64,000 bases of DNA from Paenibacillus sp. TCA20 (GCF_000732325.1 NZ_BBIW01000015.1:51502-115501), one strand, 5' to 3'. Positions 33,011 to 42,618 are shown, counted from the first letter of the stretch. A program made the numbers and translations. The notes: a model not told the origin generated them from the sequence alone.

Positions 33011-33838
33011 ATGCGGCAGGAGATCGAATTTGTGAAATGTAATCCGACACAGAATATGACCGTACTTGTTCAAACGGATCATGGAAATCGGAACTATGAG
33101 TCCATTGCCACTCAGATTATGTCCTATGATAGTATTCATGCGGAGCAGGTAGGATTCATTGAACAGCCGACAGGCAGTGCTGCGGCATATTTACATATGG
33201 CTGGAGGTGAATTTTGCGGAAATGCATGCATGTCTCTGGCCGCCTATATCGTATCCAAGAAGGGTATCGGACGTTATGAGGAAGACAAGATTACTATTGA
33301 GTCCTCTGGGACTGATCAATTAATTGACTGTCTGGTTGTGAGTCATGGTGATCACTATACCTGTGAGCTGAATATGCCTGTACCGTATGAGATCGAACCG
33401 AAGATGATACATATGGAAGGACATGATTATCCCTGTTTCTTATTACGTTACGAGGAATCCATTCATCTCATTATGGAAATAGACGAGATCTCCGAAAGTA
33501 TTCGAAATTCGGCTCAAATGACAGCACAACTCATGGGACTGGCTGGTCATCATAAGCTTATAGGCATTCTGTTGTATGAACCAGAAAATTATAGGATGAC
33601 ACCGCTCATTCATGTTCCCAAGCTTGGCAGCATGATATGGGAAAGAGGCTGTGGCTCGGGTACGGCATCCATAGGAGCTTATCTGGCATGGAGAAACAAT
33701 ACAAATGTCGATATAGAAGTCATTCAGCCCGGCGGACTTATAAAGGTTCATGCTACATATAACAATCGATTGACGAGCGTTAATATTAAGGGCAATGTCG
33801 AAATTGTGGCTGAAGGGAGAGCTTATATCGATGGCTAG
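33011..33838 (+). CDS. cntK: Histidine racemase of opine metallophore synthesis
   Basis: 275 residues from the ATG at 33011, about eight bases after GAGAGGGA; the GTG at 33005 is too close. It has the diaminopimelate-epimerase fold with two catalytic cysteines: Cys69 in GGEFCGNAC and Cys214 in ERGCGSGTAS. In Staphylococcus aureus CntK converts L-His to D-His for staphylopine. It is first in the order K-L-M-A-B-C-D-F-E, matching the staphylococcal locus, and its stop overlaps cntL by eight bases. A true DapF for cell-wall synthesis is unlikely given this setting. Confidence 0.93.
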   Translation: MRQEIEFVKCNPTQNMTVLVQTDHGNRNYESIATQIMSYDSIHAEQVGFIEQPTGSAAAYLHMAGGEFCGNACMSLAAYIVSKKGIGRYEEDKITIESSGTDQLIDCLVVSHGDHYTCELNMPVPYEIEPKMIHMEGHDYPCFLLRYEESIHLIMEIDEISESIRNSAQMTAQLMGLAGHHKLIGILLYEPENYRMTPLIHVPKLGSMIWERGCGSGTASIGAYLAWRNNTNVDIEVIQPGGLIKVHATYNNRLTSVNIKGNVEIVAEGRAYIDG

Positions 33839-34640
33839 GACGATTACAATCGATTCACACGATTTTACCCACAGCTTAGAAGCATTCCTGAAACGGTTTG
33901 AAGCAATGTCTCACCAATATAATTCGACGACTCACCATTCACATGACCTAGAGTTATTGACCGATGAATATGCGGCATTCATTACGAACCAGGCAAACCG
34001 AAATTTATGGGATGAGCTGGCGTCCGAAGAATTGGGGGCTGAGCTGGTATGGAACCTTAGAAGAGAATCGGCCTTTTGTGTCGCAATCATGGAGAAATAC
34101 CGGGCACTGAAGCTGCTTAGCGGCTCTTCGGATCAGTCTGATTATTTCAAAAATATTGAATCCTGCATCGAGCAGGAATTTGGAAGTTTTCAAGTGTCCT
34201 CCGATTCCAAGGTGTTATTAGTTGGTTCCGGTTCGTTCCCGATGACGCCTCTGCTCATTGCCAAGAGAACAGGTGCGCGGGTTGTAGGCGTAGATATTGA
34301 TGCTGAAGCGATTCATTTAGGTCGTTCTGTCCTCAACGTTCTTGGACCGGAGTATGATATCTGTCTTACACAGACACCACCAGAGAAGCTTGAAGGGATA
34401 AACGAATTTACCCATATCATCTTCAGTTCTACGGTAGAAGACAAATTCAATATCATGGATCGATTGCATGCACTGACGAGTGACCAAGTGGTGGTGGCGA
34501 TGAGGTATGGCAATGGACTGAAGTCCTTGTTTAACTTCCCTCTCCAGGAAGTGGACACGTTAAAGTGGAGACTTGAGGAGCACGTACTGCGCCACGATCA
34601 GGTATTTGATATTGCTCTGTATAAGAAGAACAACTCTTAG
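33831..34640 (+). CDS. cntL: Nicotianamine-synthase-like aminobutanoyltransferase
   Basis: 269 residues from the ATG at 33831, preceded by GAAGGGAG; the longer frame from 33795 lies within cntK. Staphylococcal CntL has about 271 residues. The SAM-binding Rossmann part shows LLVGSGSFPMTPLLIA (about 129-144) and VVGVDIDAEA (151-160), typical of nicotianamine synthases. It transfers the aminobutyrate group of SAM to histidine (D-His if CntK acts first). It is coupled to cntK by overlap and followed after 16 bases by cntM. Confidence 0.93.
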   Translation: MARTITIDSHDFTHSLEAFLKRFEAMSHQYNSTTHHSHDLELLTDEYAAFITNQANRNLWDELASEELGAELVWNLRRESAFCVAIMEKYRALKLLSGSSDQSDYFKNIESCIEQEFGSFQVSSDSKVLLVGSGSFPMTPLLIAKRTGARVVGVDIDAEAIHLGRSVLNVLGPEYDICLTQTPPEKLEGINEFTHIIFSSTVEDKFNIMDRLHALTSDQVVVAMRYGNGLKSLFNFPLQEVDTLKWRLEEHVLRHDQVFDIALYKKNNS

Positions 34641-34656
34641 GAGTTAGGGAGGTTGT

Positions 34657-35964
34657 ATGAGCGATTTTAATCGAGTTCTAATCTGCGGTACAGGTCCGGT
34701 ATCGATTCAAATGGCCGTATTTATGAAGAAGCAGTGGAACAGCCGCATCGGAATTGCAGGCAGGATCTCTGCGCGATCAGAGCATTTTTATAATGCCTTA
34801 AGCAGTTACCATCAATTCGTTCGGGCCGATGTTCAAAATGAACTGCATCAAGTGATGGAAGGCGAGATTAAGGTTGATGAGTTGTTCCAGAGCTATGAAA
34901 CAGTAACCGGTATGTGGGATACGATTGTACTAACCGTGACGGCCGATGCATATGGACAAGTGCTTCAGAGGCTGGACGCGGAGCTCCTTCGACATGTAAG
35001 CTGCATCCTGCTTATGTCACCGACACTGGGGTCAGGCAGCCTGGTTCAGAGTTATATGACAGCCATGAATCCAGCAGCTGAGATGATCAGCTTCTCAACC
35101 TATCTGGGGGACACACGATGGGTAGATTCAACTCCGTCCAATCAAGTACTGACCACGGCAGTGAAGAAGAAGCTGTATGTCGGATCTACGATTCCTGCTT
35201 CTGATCGTGTGAGCAGCTTATGCGAGCATTTTGCGAGGTCTGGCGTCCAGCTTAAGCGAATGGAATCACCAATCGCCGCGGAGAGCAGAAACATATCCTT
35301 GTATGTGCACCCTCCATTATTCATGAATAATTTTTCATTACATCGAATCTTTGGGAAATCGGATATACCGGCTTACGTATATAAGCTGTTTCCTGAAGGA
35401 CCTATTACATCCACTTTGATTCAAGAGATGCTGTCCCAATGGAAAGAGATCATGAATATATTGTCCTCTCTCCAGGTGGAACCGCTTAATCTGCTTAAGT
35501 TTATGATTGATGACAATTACCCGATTAGATCAGAGAGTCTGGCCCGCGAGGATATTGAGCATTTTCTTGAGCTGGATGACATCCATCAGCAATATTTGCT
35601 GTATATCAGGTACACTTGTCTGCTCATTGATCCCTTCTCCAAGCCGGATAAGGATGGCAAATACTTCGATTTCTCCGCTGTTCCCATTAGAAAGACATTC
35701 ATCAACAAACAGGGGCAATGGGATATTCCGAGAATGCCGAAGGAGGATTACTATCGCCTCAAAATCATTCAGGGAATTGCCAGGCATACAAACAATGCTT
35801 CGCCAACCATTGACCGGTTTGTTGAGAGGTATGAGAACACGATTCAAGAGATTGCCCTACAGCACCCGGAGAGAATATTGTCCAATGCTTTTGAAGTACA
35901 AACCTTCGCAGAGGATCTGAAGCAAATTTGCAGCTCCTTAAGTGCAGTAATCCTAAGATCATAG
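34657..35964 (+). CDS. cntM: Opine (staphylopine-type) dehydrogenase
   Basis: 435 residues, GGAGG before the ATG. The N-terminal NADPH Rossmann motif is LICGTGPVSIQMA (8-20). Catalytic-domain signatures are YVHPPLFMNNFSL, VYKLFPEGPIT and FDFSAVPIRKTF. It reductively joins the CntL product to a 2-oxo acid. Asp152 in STYLGDTRW aligns, as I recall, with Asp150 of S. aureus CntM, the residue reported to set pyruvate preference (Ala in the pseudopaline enzyme, which uses 2-oxoglutarate). This predicts staphylopine or something close. The 226 bases after it carry a second Zur-like box. Confidence 0.92.
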   Translation: MSDFNRVLICGTGPVSIQMAVFMKKQWNSRIGIAGRISARSEHFYNALSSYHQFVRADVQNELHQVMEGEIKVDELFQSYETVTGMWDTIVLTVTADAYGQVLQRLDAELLRHVSCILLMSPTLGSGSLVQSYMTAMNPAAEMISFSTYLGDTRWVDSTPSNQVLTTAVKKKLYVGSTIPASDRVSSLCEHFARSGVQLKRMESPIAAESRNISLYVHPPLFMNNFSLHRIFGKSDIPAYVYKLFPEGPITSTLIQEMLSQWKEIMNILSSLQVEPLNLLKFMIDDNYPIRSESLAREDIEHFLELDDIHQQYLLYIRYTCLLIDPFSKPDKDGKYFDFSAVPIRKTFINKQGQWDIPRMPKEDYYRLKIIQGIARHTNNASPTIDRFVERYENTIQEIALQHPERILSNAFEVQTFAEDLKQICSSLSAVILRS

Positions 35965-36120
35965 GATAGCAATAGGCAATATGGTTTTAACTCAATAACC
36001 GCTGTAGTATCGTCCTTAAGCATGCTTCGTATACTGAACAATTTCACTTGAATAGCACGGAAGGATTCGATTCTAAATTCAATATATACTGGTGGTTTTA
36101 TGGCCATTTTCTGTTCTTGT

Positions 36121-36143
36121 TTAATCGTAAAATTTACGCATAT
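36121..36143. promoter_or_regulatory. Candidate Zur box before cntA
   Basis: TTAATCGTAAA, then A, then TTTACGCATAT: the core CGTAAA-A-TTTACG is a perfect inverted repeat. Its first ten bases equal those of the box before cntK. It sits in the spacer of a possible promoter (TTGTTT at 36117-36122, ATATTT at 36140-36145). Confidence 0.65.
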
Positions 36144-36190
36144 TTCATAGACATGATCAATATAAAAAGAGAAAAAGGGAGAGATCAAGC

Positions 36191-37816
36191 TTGTTCAGCA
36201 AACCTTTCAAATCCATATGCATGTTTTTATTAGCGGTGATCGTCCTATCCGGATGTTCGTCACAATCCTCATCGGGCGGGGACACGAATTCAGAGACCGT
36301 CAGCGGCAATACTCCTGCTCAGGAGCTCATCTACGCTTCAGCCAAGGACATCGGCGATATGAATCCTCATCTGTACACGGGTTCCATGCCTGCACAGGGA
36401 ATGGTATATGAATCACTCGTTGAGAACACAAAGGACGGCATTAAGCCACTGCTTGCTGAATCATGGGATATTTCCGAAGATGGCAAAACGTATACTTTTC
36501 ATCTAAGGGAAGACGTTACGTTTCATGACGGGGAGCCATTTAATGCAGAGTCAGTCAAGCTTAACATAGAAGCTGTTCAGAGAAATGCGGAGAAGCATTC
36601 CTGGATCAAGCTGTCGACACAGCTCGTTAGCTGCAATGTAATTGATGAATTTACGGTTGAATTTGTGCTTAGTGAGCCGTATTATCCGGCTCTGATTGAA
36701 TTATCCATGACCAGACCTTTTGTCTTCATTTCCCCGAAGGATTTTATTAATGGAGAGACCAAGGACGGGGTATCCGGCTATCATGGAACAGGCCCTTATG
36801 CTCTAACGGAACACAAAAAGGAAGAGTATGCCGTATTCACAGCCAATGAAGAGTACTGGGGAGAGGTGCCCCAGGTTAAGAAAATTACCTCGAAAGTGCT
36901 GCCGGCAGGAGAGACGACTTACCTTGCCATGCTTAAGGGAGAAGTCAACTTCGCCTTCACGGATGACCGGGGAGCCGACAGCATGGATGTTGAAGCGATG
37001 AATCAATTAGTGGATACCGGTGACTATCAGCTGGTACGCAGTGAACCGGTTAATACGAAGATGATCGTAGCTAACAGCAGCAAAAAAGAAAGTCCGGCAA
37101 GCGAAACGGCTGTGCGGGAAGCAATCTGGTACGCCATTGATCGGGAGACCATTGCCAGAGATATTTTCAATGGGACAGAGTCACCTGCCAGCACCTTGTT
37201 CTCCTCCAATGTGGAATATGCGGACGTGGAGCTGAAGGAACGCGGCTATGATCAGGCCAAGGCTAATGAAATTTTGGAAGGCGCAGGCTGGAAGCTGAAT
37301 GACAGCGGTGTGAGAACGAAGAACGGAAAACCGCTGTCCATAAGTCTGTATTATGATGTGAATTCATCCACTCAGAAAATACAGGCTGAATTCATACAGA
37401 GCACGCTGGCGGAGATCGGTATTCAGCTGAAGATTATAGTTGAAGAATCGACTTCCGTTGCGAGCCGAAGAGGATCGGGTGATTATGAGCTGCTATTTAA
37501 TCAAACCTGGGGGCTTGCTTATGATCCGCAGAGCACCGTTTCAGCCTTTACTTCCGATGCATCGTACTTATATACAACACAAGGCCTTGCACAAGCCGAT
37601 GAGCTCTATTCAAATATCAACGAGGTCATGATTACAACCGACGAGGAAGCACGCAAATCATTGTACGCGGATATCCTGACCGTCGTTCATGATGAAGCGG
37701 TGTTCATACCGATTTCTAATGGTAGTGTGACCGTCGTCGCTCCGTCCGATTTAACCGGAATTTCCTTTAAACAATCGCAGTTTGAGCTGCCTTTCGATCA
37801 GATGCATTTCGAGTAA
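36191..37816 (+). CDS. cntA: Opine-metallophore ABC transporter, substrate-binding lipoprotein
   Basis: 541 residues from a TTG six bases after GGGAGAG; no better start is in frame. A lipoprotein signal ends in LSGC (Cys22). The rest is a family-5 (Opp/Nik-type) binding protein: LIYASAKDIGDMNPHLYTGSMPAQ, LAESWDISEDGKTYTFHLREDV, FHDGEPFNAESVKLN, and VREAIWYAIDRETIARDIFNG. In S. aureus CntA binds staphylopine-metal complexes for uptake. It has its own upstream gap with a Zur-like box, so importer genes may be transcribed independently of K-L-M. Confidence 0.93.
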   Translation: MFSKPFKSICMFLLAVIVLSGCSSQSSSGGDTNSETVSGNTPAQELIYASAKDIGDMNPHLYTGSMPAQGMVYESLVENTKDGIKPLLAESWDISEDGKTYTFHLREDVTFHDGEPFNAESVKLNIEAVQRNAEKHSWIKLSTQLVSCNVIDEFTVEFVLSEPYYPALIELSMTRPFVFISPKDFINGETKDGVSGYHGTGPYALTEHKKEEYAVFTANEEYWGEVPQVKKITSKVLPAGETTYLAMLKGEVNFAFTDDRGADSMDVEAMNQLVDTGDYQLVRSEPVNTKMIVANSSKKESPASETAVREAIWYAIDRETIARDIFNGTESPASTLFSSNVEYADVELKERGYDQAKANEILEGAGWKLNDSGVRTKNGKPLSISLYYDVNSSTQKIQAEFIQSTLAEIGIQLKIIVEESTSVASRRGSGDYELLFNQTWGLAYDPQSTVSAFTSDASYLYTTQGLAQADELYSNINEVMITTDEEARKSLYADILTVVHDEAVFIPISNGSVTVVAPSDLTGISFKQSQFELPFDQMHFE

Positions 37817-37831
37817 GGAAGGAGAACGCAA

Positions 37832-38764
37832 GTGGGAAGCTATGTTGTTAAACGTTTGCTAATATCTGTACCGCTTCTGCTCATCATTTCTTTTGTCACA
37901 TTTATATTCGTTAACTTGTCTCCTGTAGGACCGGCTGAGGCCGTCCTGCAGGCACAAGGCGTACCCGTCATTACAGAAGAGCTGATCCTTCAGACCGAAC
38001 AAGAGCTTGGTATGGATCAGCCGCTGTTCATTCAATTCTTCCATTGGTTAACGAACGTAATACAGCTGGATTTTGGTCACTCTTTTGTGGATGGAGAACC
38101 TGTCAGCGCCTTAATCGGCCCTGCTTTTATGAATACACTCAAGCTTACACTTGTCTCTTCTGTGGCCATCATCATCCTGTCGATCGTGCTTGGTATCATA
38201 TGTGCACTTCATGAAGGGAAGCTGCTCGACCAATCCATCAGAGGATTCTCATTCATTCTGACCTCGCTGCCGCCTTACTGGCTGGCCGCACTTCTCATAT
38301 TTTACTTCTCGGTTAAACTGGATCTCTTGCCTACCAGCGGGATGGGCAGCTATCAGCATTATATTCTGCCTGTGCTTGTGATCTCGGTAAGCTATGCCGG
38401 CATCTATTTCCGAAATGTCCGCAGCTCCATGCTGAACAATCTTCACGAGGATTATGTACTGTATGCGCGTGCCAGCGGCATCAAGGAGCGAAAGGTGATT
38501 ATGCATTTGCTGAGAAATTCACTCCAGGTCGCTGTTTCCATATTTTGTTTGGCAGTCCCTGTCATTCTCGGCAGTACCGTCGTTATAGAGAATGTATTCG
38601 CATGGCCAGGACTCAGCTCACTCAGCGTGAAGTCGATTCTCAGTCGGGATTTTCCAGTTATTCAAGCCTTTGTGCTTATACTGGCAGTATCCTTTGTCCT
38701 GTTCAATACGATCGCTGACATTGTCAATGCCATGCTCAATCCCAAGCTAAGGAATGATCTATAA
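37832..38764 (+). CDS. cntB: Opine-metallophore ABC transporter permease 1
   Basis: 310 residues from a GTG after AAGGAAGGAG. It belongs to the DppB/NikB family: an N-terminal helix with RLLISVPLLLIISFVTFIFVNLSP, the external loop with ELGMDQPLFIQFFHWL, then five further helices. A binding-protein-dependent transport signature lies at about 215-235 (ARASGIKERKVIMHLLRNS). It forms the membrane channel with CntC. The next gene starts directly after its stop. Confidence 0.93.
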   Translation: MGSYVVKRLLISVPLLLIISFVTFIFVNLSPVGPAEAVLQAQGVPVITEELILQTEQELGMDQPLFIQFFHWLTNVIQLDFGHSFVDGEPVSALIGPAFMNTLKLTLVSSVAIIILSIVLGIICALHEGKLLDQSIRGFSFILTSLPPYWLAALLIFYFSVKLDLLPTSGMGSYQHYILPVLVISVSYAGIYFRNVRSSMLNNLHEDYVLYARASGIKERKVIMHLLRNSLQVAVSIFCLAVPVILGSTVVIENVFAWPGLSSLSVKSILSRDFPVIQAFVLILAVSFVLFNTIADIVNAMLNPKLRNDL

Positions 38765-39661
38765 ATGAGAGTCTGGAGAAATTTGAGAAGAGACAAGCTG
38801 GCTGTCACAAGCCTTATTATTTTGGTTTCAACGATCGTGCTCGGCATTTTCGCACCGTGGTTTGCTCCACATGATCCGCTCAAGGTAAATATGGCGCTGC
38901 GTTACAATACACCATCATGGGAATACCTCTTAGGAAATGATCATCTCGGAAGATGTATTCTGTCCCGCTTAATATATGGGATTCGTCCGAGCGTGCTATG
39001 GGTGATCGCCGCACTCGCTATATCTTTGATTTTTGGTGGCGCGATGGGCTTCCTGGCCGGTTATTTTAGAGGAAAAGTAGACGCTCTTATTATGAGATTA
39101 TGTGATATCGTGCTCTCATTCCCCGGATACGTGATGACTCTGGCGATTATTGGAGTATTCGGCGTGGGGCTTACGAACATCCTCATTGCGTTTATCGTGA
39201 TGAAGTGGGCATGGTTTGCCAGAATGATCCGAACGGCTGTTATGCAATATACGGAGTCGAATTATATCCGCTTCTCCAAAGCCGCTGGAACGAGTAGTAC
39301 TCGCATCATATTCAAGCATCTCTTGCCTCTGACTCTATCGGATATTGCCGTGCTTGCGAGCAGCTCACTAGGCTCGATGATTCTGCAAATTTCCGGATTC
39401 TCCTTCTTGGGTCTCGGTATTCAAGCTCCGAGTCCGGAATGGGGCATGATGCTGAACGAAGCAAGAGAAGTGATGTTTACGAGACCCGAGCTGATGCTCG
39501 CCCCGGGTATTGCTATCATACTAGTCGTTACGAGCTTCAATTTCTTGTCGGATGCGCTTCAGAAAGCCATGGATCCCAAGCTCGCAGGAATGAAATTCAA
39601 AGAGAGAAGAGCTCGCAGAAATATCTTCATGAAATATAAAGGTGAAGAGGCGGTGAGATAG
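38765..39661 (+). CDS. cntC: Opine-metallophore ABC transporter permease 2
   Basis: 298 residues starting immediately after the cntB stop. It is a DppC/NikC-type permease: LRRDKLAVTSLIILVSTIVLGIFAPWFAPHDP at the N-terminus, five to six helices, and the EAA-like loop FSKAAGTSSTRIIFKHLLP near 178-196. The end EWGMMLNEARE followed by a helix is typical. It pairs with CntB; the following cntD start touches its stop codon, giving a tightly packed importer operon. Confidence 0.93.
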   Translation: MRVWRNLRRDKLAVTSLIILVSTIVLGIFAPWFAPHDPLKVNMALRYNTPSWEYLLGNDHLGRCILSRLIYGIRPSVLWVIAALAISLIFGGAMGFLAGYFRGKVDALIMRLCDIVLSFPGYVMTLAIIGVFGVGLTNILIAFIVMKWAWFARMIRTAVMQYTESNYIRFSKAAGTSSTRIIFKHLLPLTLSDIAVLASSSLGSMILQISGFSFLGLGIQAPSPEWGMMLNEAREVMFTRPELMLAPGIAIILVVTSFNFLSDALQKAMDPKLAGMKFKERRARRNIFMKYKGEEAVR

Positions 39662-40495
39662 ATGGGAAATGTTCTTGAAGTGGAAGGATTGAATATTTGG
39701 AACACCCAAACTGGACAAAAAATTGTACACGATGTTTCCTTTCAACTGAGAAACGGCAGCTGTCTTGCGATCGTAGGCGAGAGCGGCAGCGGTAAGACGA
39801 TCACCTGCAGATCGATCATGCGGCTGAATAAGGGCTGGCTCGGGCAAGAAGGGACGATTATATTTAAAGGCGAACACCTGAACAAATTAGCAGAGAAGGA
39901 AATGAGAAAAAAAAGAGGGAAAGAGCTGTGCATGATTCTGCAGAATGGAATGAGCGCATTTGATCCTTCCAGCGTAATCGGGGTTCATCTGCAAGAGACG
40001 CTGTCAGAGCATTACGGCTGGAACAAAAAAGAAATCGTCAGACGCATGTCCGCAGCGATGGAGCAAGTGATGCTCAAAAATCCAATCGACGTGATGGATA
40101 AGTATCCGCATCAGCTGTCAGGCGGTATGCTGCAGCGTGTGATGATTGCGCTCGCCCTGGTCCTTGAGCCGGATCTGATTATTGCGGACGAACCTACGAC
40201 CGCGCTTGACAGCATAGCGCAATATGAAGTTCTGGAGCAATTTGCGAGACTAAGAGCACAGCTCGGCTGTTCTATGCTGTTTATCTCACATGATCTGGCT
40301 GCCGTGAAGAAGCTGGCCGACGAGGTTATGGTCATGAAGGATGGCAGGGTGGTAGAGCGCGGTTCTGTTCAGAAGATCTTCTATGGACCTGAGCATGATT
40401 ATACGAAATACTTGGTGTCCAGCAGAATGACACTTAGCAATCATTTTAAAAGATTGATGGGGGCGAACACCATTGCTGAAGGTGGATCGAGTTGA
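39662..40495 (+). CDS. cntD: Opine-metallophore ABC transporter ATPase 1
   Basis: 277 residues, ATG adjoining the cntC stop. Nucleotide-binding motifs are Walker A GESGSGKTIT (about 39-48), Q-loop ILQNGMSAFDPSS, signature LSGGMLQR, Walker B LIIADEPTTALD and FISHDLAAV. It is an OppD/NikD-like ATPase. Its 3' end overlaps the cntF start by 23 bases, so the two ATPases are made together in fixed proportion. Confidence 0.94.
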   Translation: MGNVLEVEGLNIWNTQTGQKIVHDVSFQLRNGSCLAIVGESGSGKTITCRSIMRLNKGWLGQEGTIIFKGEHLNKLAEKEMRKKRGKELCMILQNGMSAFDPSSVIGVHLQETLSEHYGWNKKEIVRRMSAAMEQVMLKNPIDVMDKYPHQLSGGMLQRVMIALALVLEPDLIIADEPTTALDSIAQYEVLEQFARLRAQLGCSMLFISHDLAAVKKLADEVMVMKDGRVVERGSVQKIFYGPEHDYTKYLVSSRMTLSNHFKRLMGANTIAEGGSS

Positions 40496-41213
40496 GAAAT
40501 CATACAAAAAAGGCGGATTATTCTCCGGCAAAAAGCAGCAGATCTTAAAGAAGGTAAGCTTCGACTGTGCGGATGGAGAATGCCTTGGGATTATTGGTGA
40601 GAGTGGAAGCGGGAAGTCCACATTGGGACGGTTAATTTTAGGGATCGAGAAGCCTGATATTGGCACCGTGACATGGAATGGTCAAAATGTGCTGGACAGG
40701 AAAGTACGAGCCGGCAGTATCAGTGCGGTATTTCAGGATTACACTTCATCGATCAACCCTTTTTTCACAGTGGAAGAGGCCATTAGAGAACCATTAAGAG
40801 GCACGGATGTTCAGGATGTGGATGCATTAATTGATCTGCTGCTAACACAAGTCGGACTAAATGCTTCTTATCGAAAAATGTATCCCCATGAGCTGTCAGG
40901 CGGACAGGCTCAGAGGGTATGTATTGCAAGAGCTCTATCTACATTTCCCAAATGCATCGTATTGGATGAAGCCATCAGCTCATTGGATGTATCGATTCAG
41001 GTTCAGATCCTGGAGCTTCTGAAGCAATTAAAGTCCATCTATGATATGAGCTATGTATTCATCACCCATGACATTCAAGCAGCAGCCTACCTATGCGACC
41101 GAGTGATCATCTTCAAGGATGGGCAGGTTGAGGAAATAGTAACGGTGGATCAACTGAAGGAAGTAGAGACCCCGTACGCCAGAACGTTATTGCGATCATT
41201 AATCACAATATAG
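40473..41213 (+). CDS. cntF: Opine-metallophore ABC transporter ATPase 2
   Basis: 246 residues from a TTG at 40473, which follows GGGGGCG inside cntD. An OppF/NikE-like ATPase with Walker A GESGSGKST (42-50), Q-loop VFQDYTSSINPFF, signature LSGGQAQR, Walker B CIVLDEAISSLD (Ala in place of the usual Pro of DEP) and FITHDIQAA. It is partner of CntD. The 41-base gap to cntE holds only the ribosome site, so the exporter belongs to the same transcript. Confidence 0.93.
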   Translation: MLKVDRVEKSYKKGGLFSGKKQQILKKVSFDCADGECLGIIGESGSGKSTLGRLILGIEKPDIGTVTWNGQNVLDRKVRAGSISAVFQDYTSSINPFFTVEEAIREPLRGTDVQDVDALIDLLLTQVGLNASYRKMYPHELSGGQAQRVCIARALSTFPKCIVLDEAISSLDVSIQVQILELLKQLKSIYDMSYVFITHDIQAAAYLCDRVIIFKDGQVEEIVTVDQLKEVETPYARTLLRSLITI

Positions 41214-41262
41214 ATCATTCCATAGATGCTGCAGTTTACAAGCAAGGAGGAACATGAAGAAC

Positions 41263-42453
41263 ATGAAGGGTGCACTATCTTGGCCTTTTCTTCGACTATA
41301 TATTCTGGTACTTCTATACTTCAGTGCCAATGCCATACTTAATGTTATTATACCGCTGCAGGGGGACGAGCGTGGCGCCAGTAACACGACGATCGGGCTC
41401 GTCATGGGAGCTTACTTGTTTACGACCATGTTTTTCCGTCCATGGGCCGGCTCCATGATTTCAAGGTATGGTCCCATCAAGATTCTTCGAGTGATATTGG
41501 TTACGAATGGGATCGCGCTGATCCTGTATGCCGTGACTGATTTTAATGTATATGTCATTGCCCGCATCCTGCAGGGCGTATCGACGGCCTTTTTCTCTAT
41601 GGCACTGCAGATTGGTATTATCGACGCACTCCCGGAAAAGGAGCGTTCCCAAGGGATCTCACTATACTCCTTGTTCTCATATATACCCGGGATCGTAGGA
41701 CCCCTGTTTGCACTCATGCTGTGGGAGACAGGCGATGACCGTTACTTTGGAGCGGTGATGATATCGATTGCCTTGCTGACGGGAATTGTCGGATATACAG
41801 CTCGAATGACGAAGGATACCGATTCGGCGAAGCCGCAAATGAAGGAGCAGGTGAATGAGCCAGGGACTCGGATGCTCGGGTCTTTTCATCATTTATTTAC
41901 AAACCCGCATTTATTTAAATGCAGTGTTCTGATGCTGGTCGCTTCCGTTGTATTCGGATCCTTCGCCACGTTCATTCCACTCTATTCGGATCAAATTACA
42001 TATGGCAATGCTGCCGTATTTCTCATGATTCAAGCGGCTACGGTGGTCGTCTCCCGTCTCGTCCTGAGAAAGAAGATTCCGTCCGACGGGAAGTGGCATC
42101 CGATGTTTATTGCCGGTACCCTACTGCTGCTGACGTTAGCCGCATTATTCGTGAGTCTGTCGGTAACCATAGGAGCAGTATTGTTCTATATCAGTGCATT
42201 ATTCATCGGAATCGCTCAGGCCATTCTATATCCGACGCTTACGACCTATCTGACCTTTGTCTTGCCTGAAGCGCATCGGAACATGCTGATTGGACTGTTT
42301 ATTGCCACTGCCGATCTCGGCGTTTCGCTTGGCGGAGTGGTGATGGGGCCCGTAGCCGATGTGTCCTCTTATTCTCTTATGTATATGATATGTGCTGGTT
42401 TGGGAGCCGCTTTGATTGTTTTTGCATCGATAAAAAGGTTACGAACTGCATAG
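41263..42453 (+). CDS. cntE: Staphylopine-type metallophore exporter (MFS)
   Basis: 396 residues from the second ATG at 41263, 12 bases after AGGAGG; the ATG at 41254 is only three bases away, and I recall the staphylococcal protein also starting MKGALSWPF. Twelve hydrophobic helices of the MFS fold are visible, with FSANAILNVIIPLQG, a GAYLFTTMFFRPWAG motif and a late PTLTTYLTFVLPE. CntE releases the newly made opine. It closes the locus; a strong terminator follows. Confidence 0.93.
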   Translation: MKGALSWPFLRLYILVLLYFSANAILNVIIPLQGDERGASNTTIGLVMGAYLFTTMFFRPWAGSMISRYGPIKILRVILVTNGIALILYAVTDFNVYVIARILQGVSTAFFSMALQIGIIDALPEKERSQGISLYSLFSYIPGIVGPLFALMLWETGDDRYFGAVMISIALLTGIVGYTARMTKDTDSAKPQMKEQVNEPGTRMLGSFHHLFTNPHLFKCSVLMLVASVVFGSFATFIPLYSDQITYGNAAVFLMIQAATVVVSRLVLRKKIPSDGKWHPMFIAGTLLLLTLAALFVSLSVTIGAVLFYISALFIGIAQAILYPTLTTYLTFVLPEAHRNMLIGLFIATADLGVSLGGVVMGPVADVSSYSLMYMICAGLGAALIVFASIKRLRTA

Positions 42454-42465
42454 CTAGAGATGAAG

Positions 42466-42490
42466 AAGTCGCCATACGGCGGCTTTTTTT
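42466..42490 (+). terminator. Terminator of the cnt locus
   Basis: AAGTCGCC (42466-42473), ATAC loop, GGCGGCTT (42478-42485) with one GT pair, followed by a T-run to 42490. Confidence 0.88.
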
Positions 42491-42618
42491 ATATAGAGAT
42501 GAATGTGCAAGCTAGCAGATTCCTACTTGTCTTTATGCAGGCTTTACTGATAAAATCTTATCCTAAAAGTTGGGCTGCATTAGGCATGGTTACTTTATAT
42601 TAGAAGGAGGGGCTGCAA

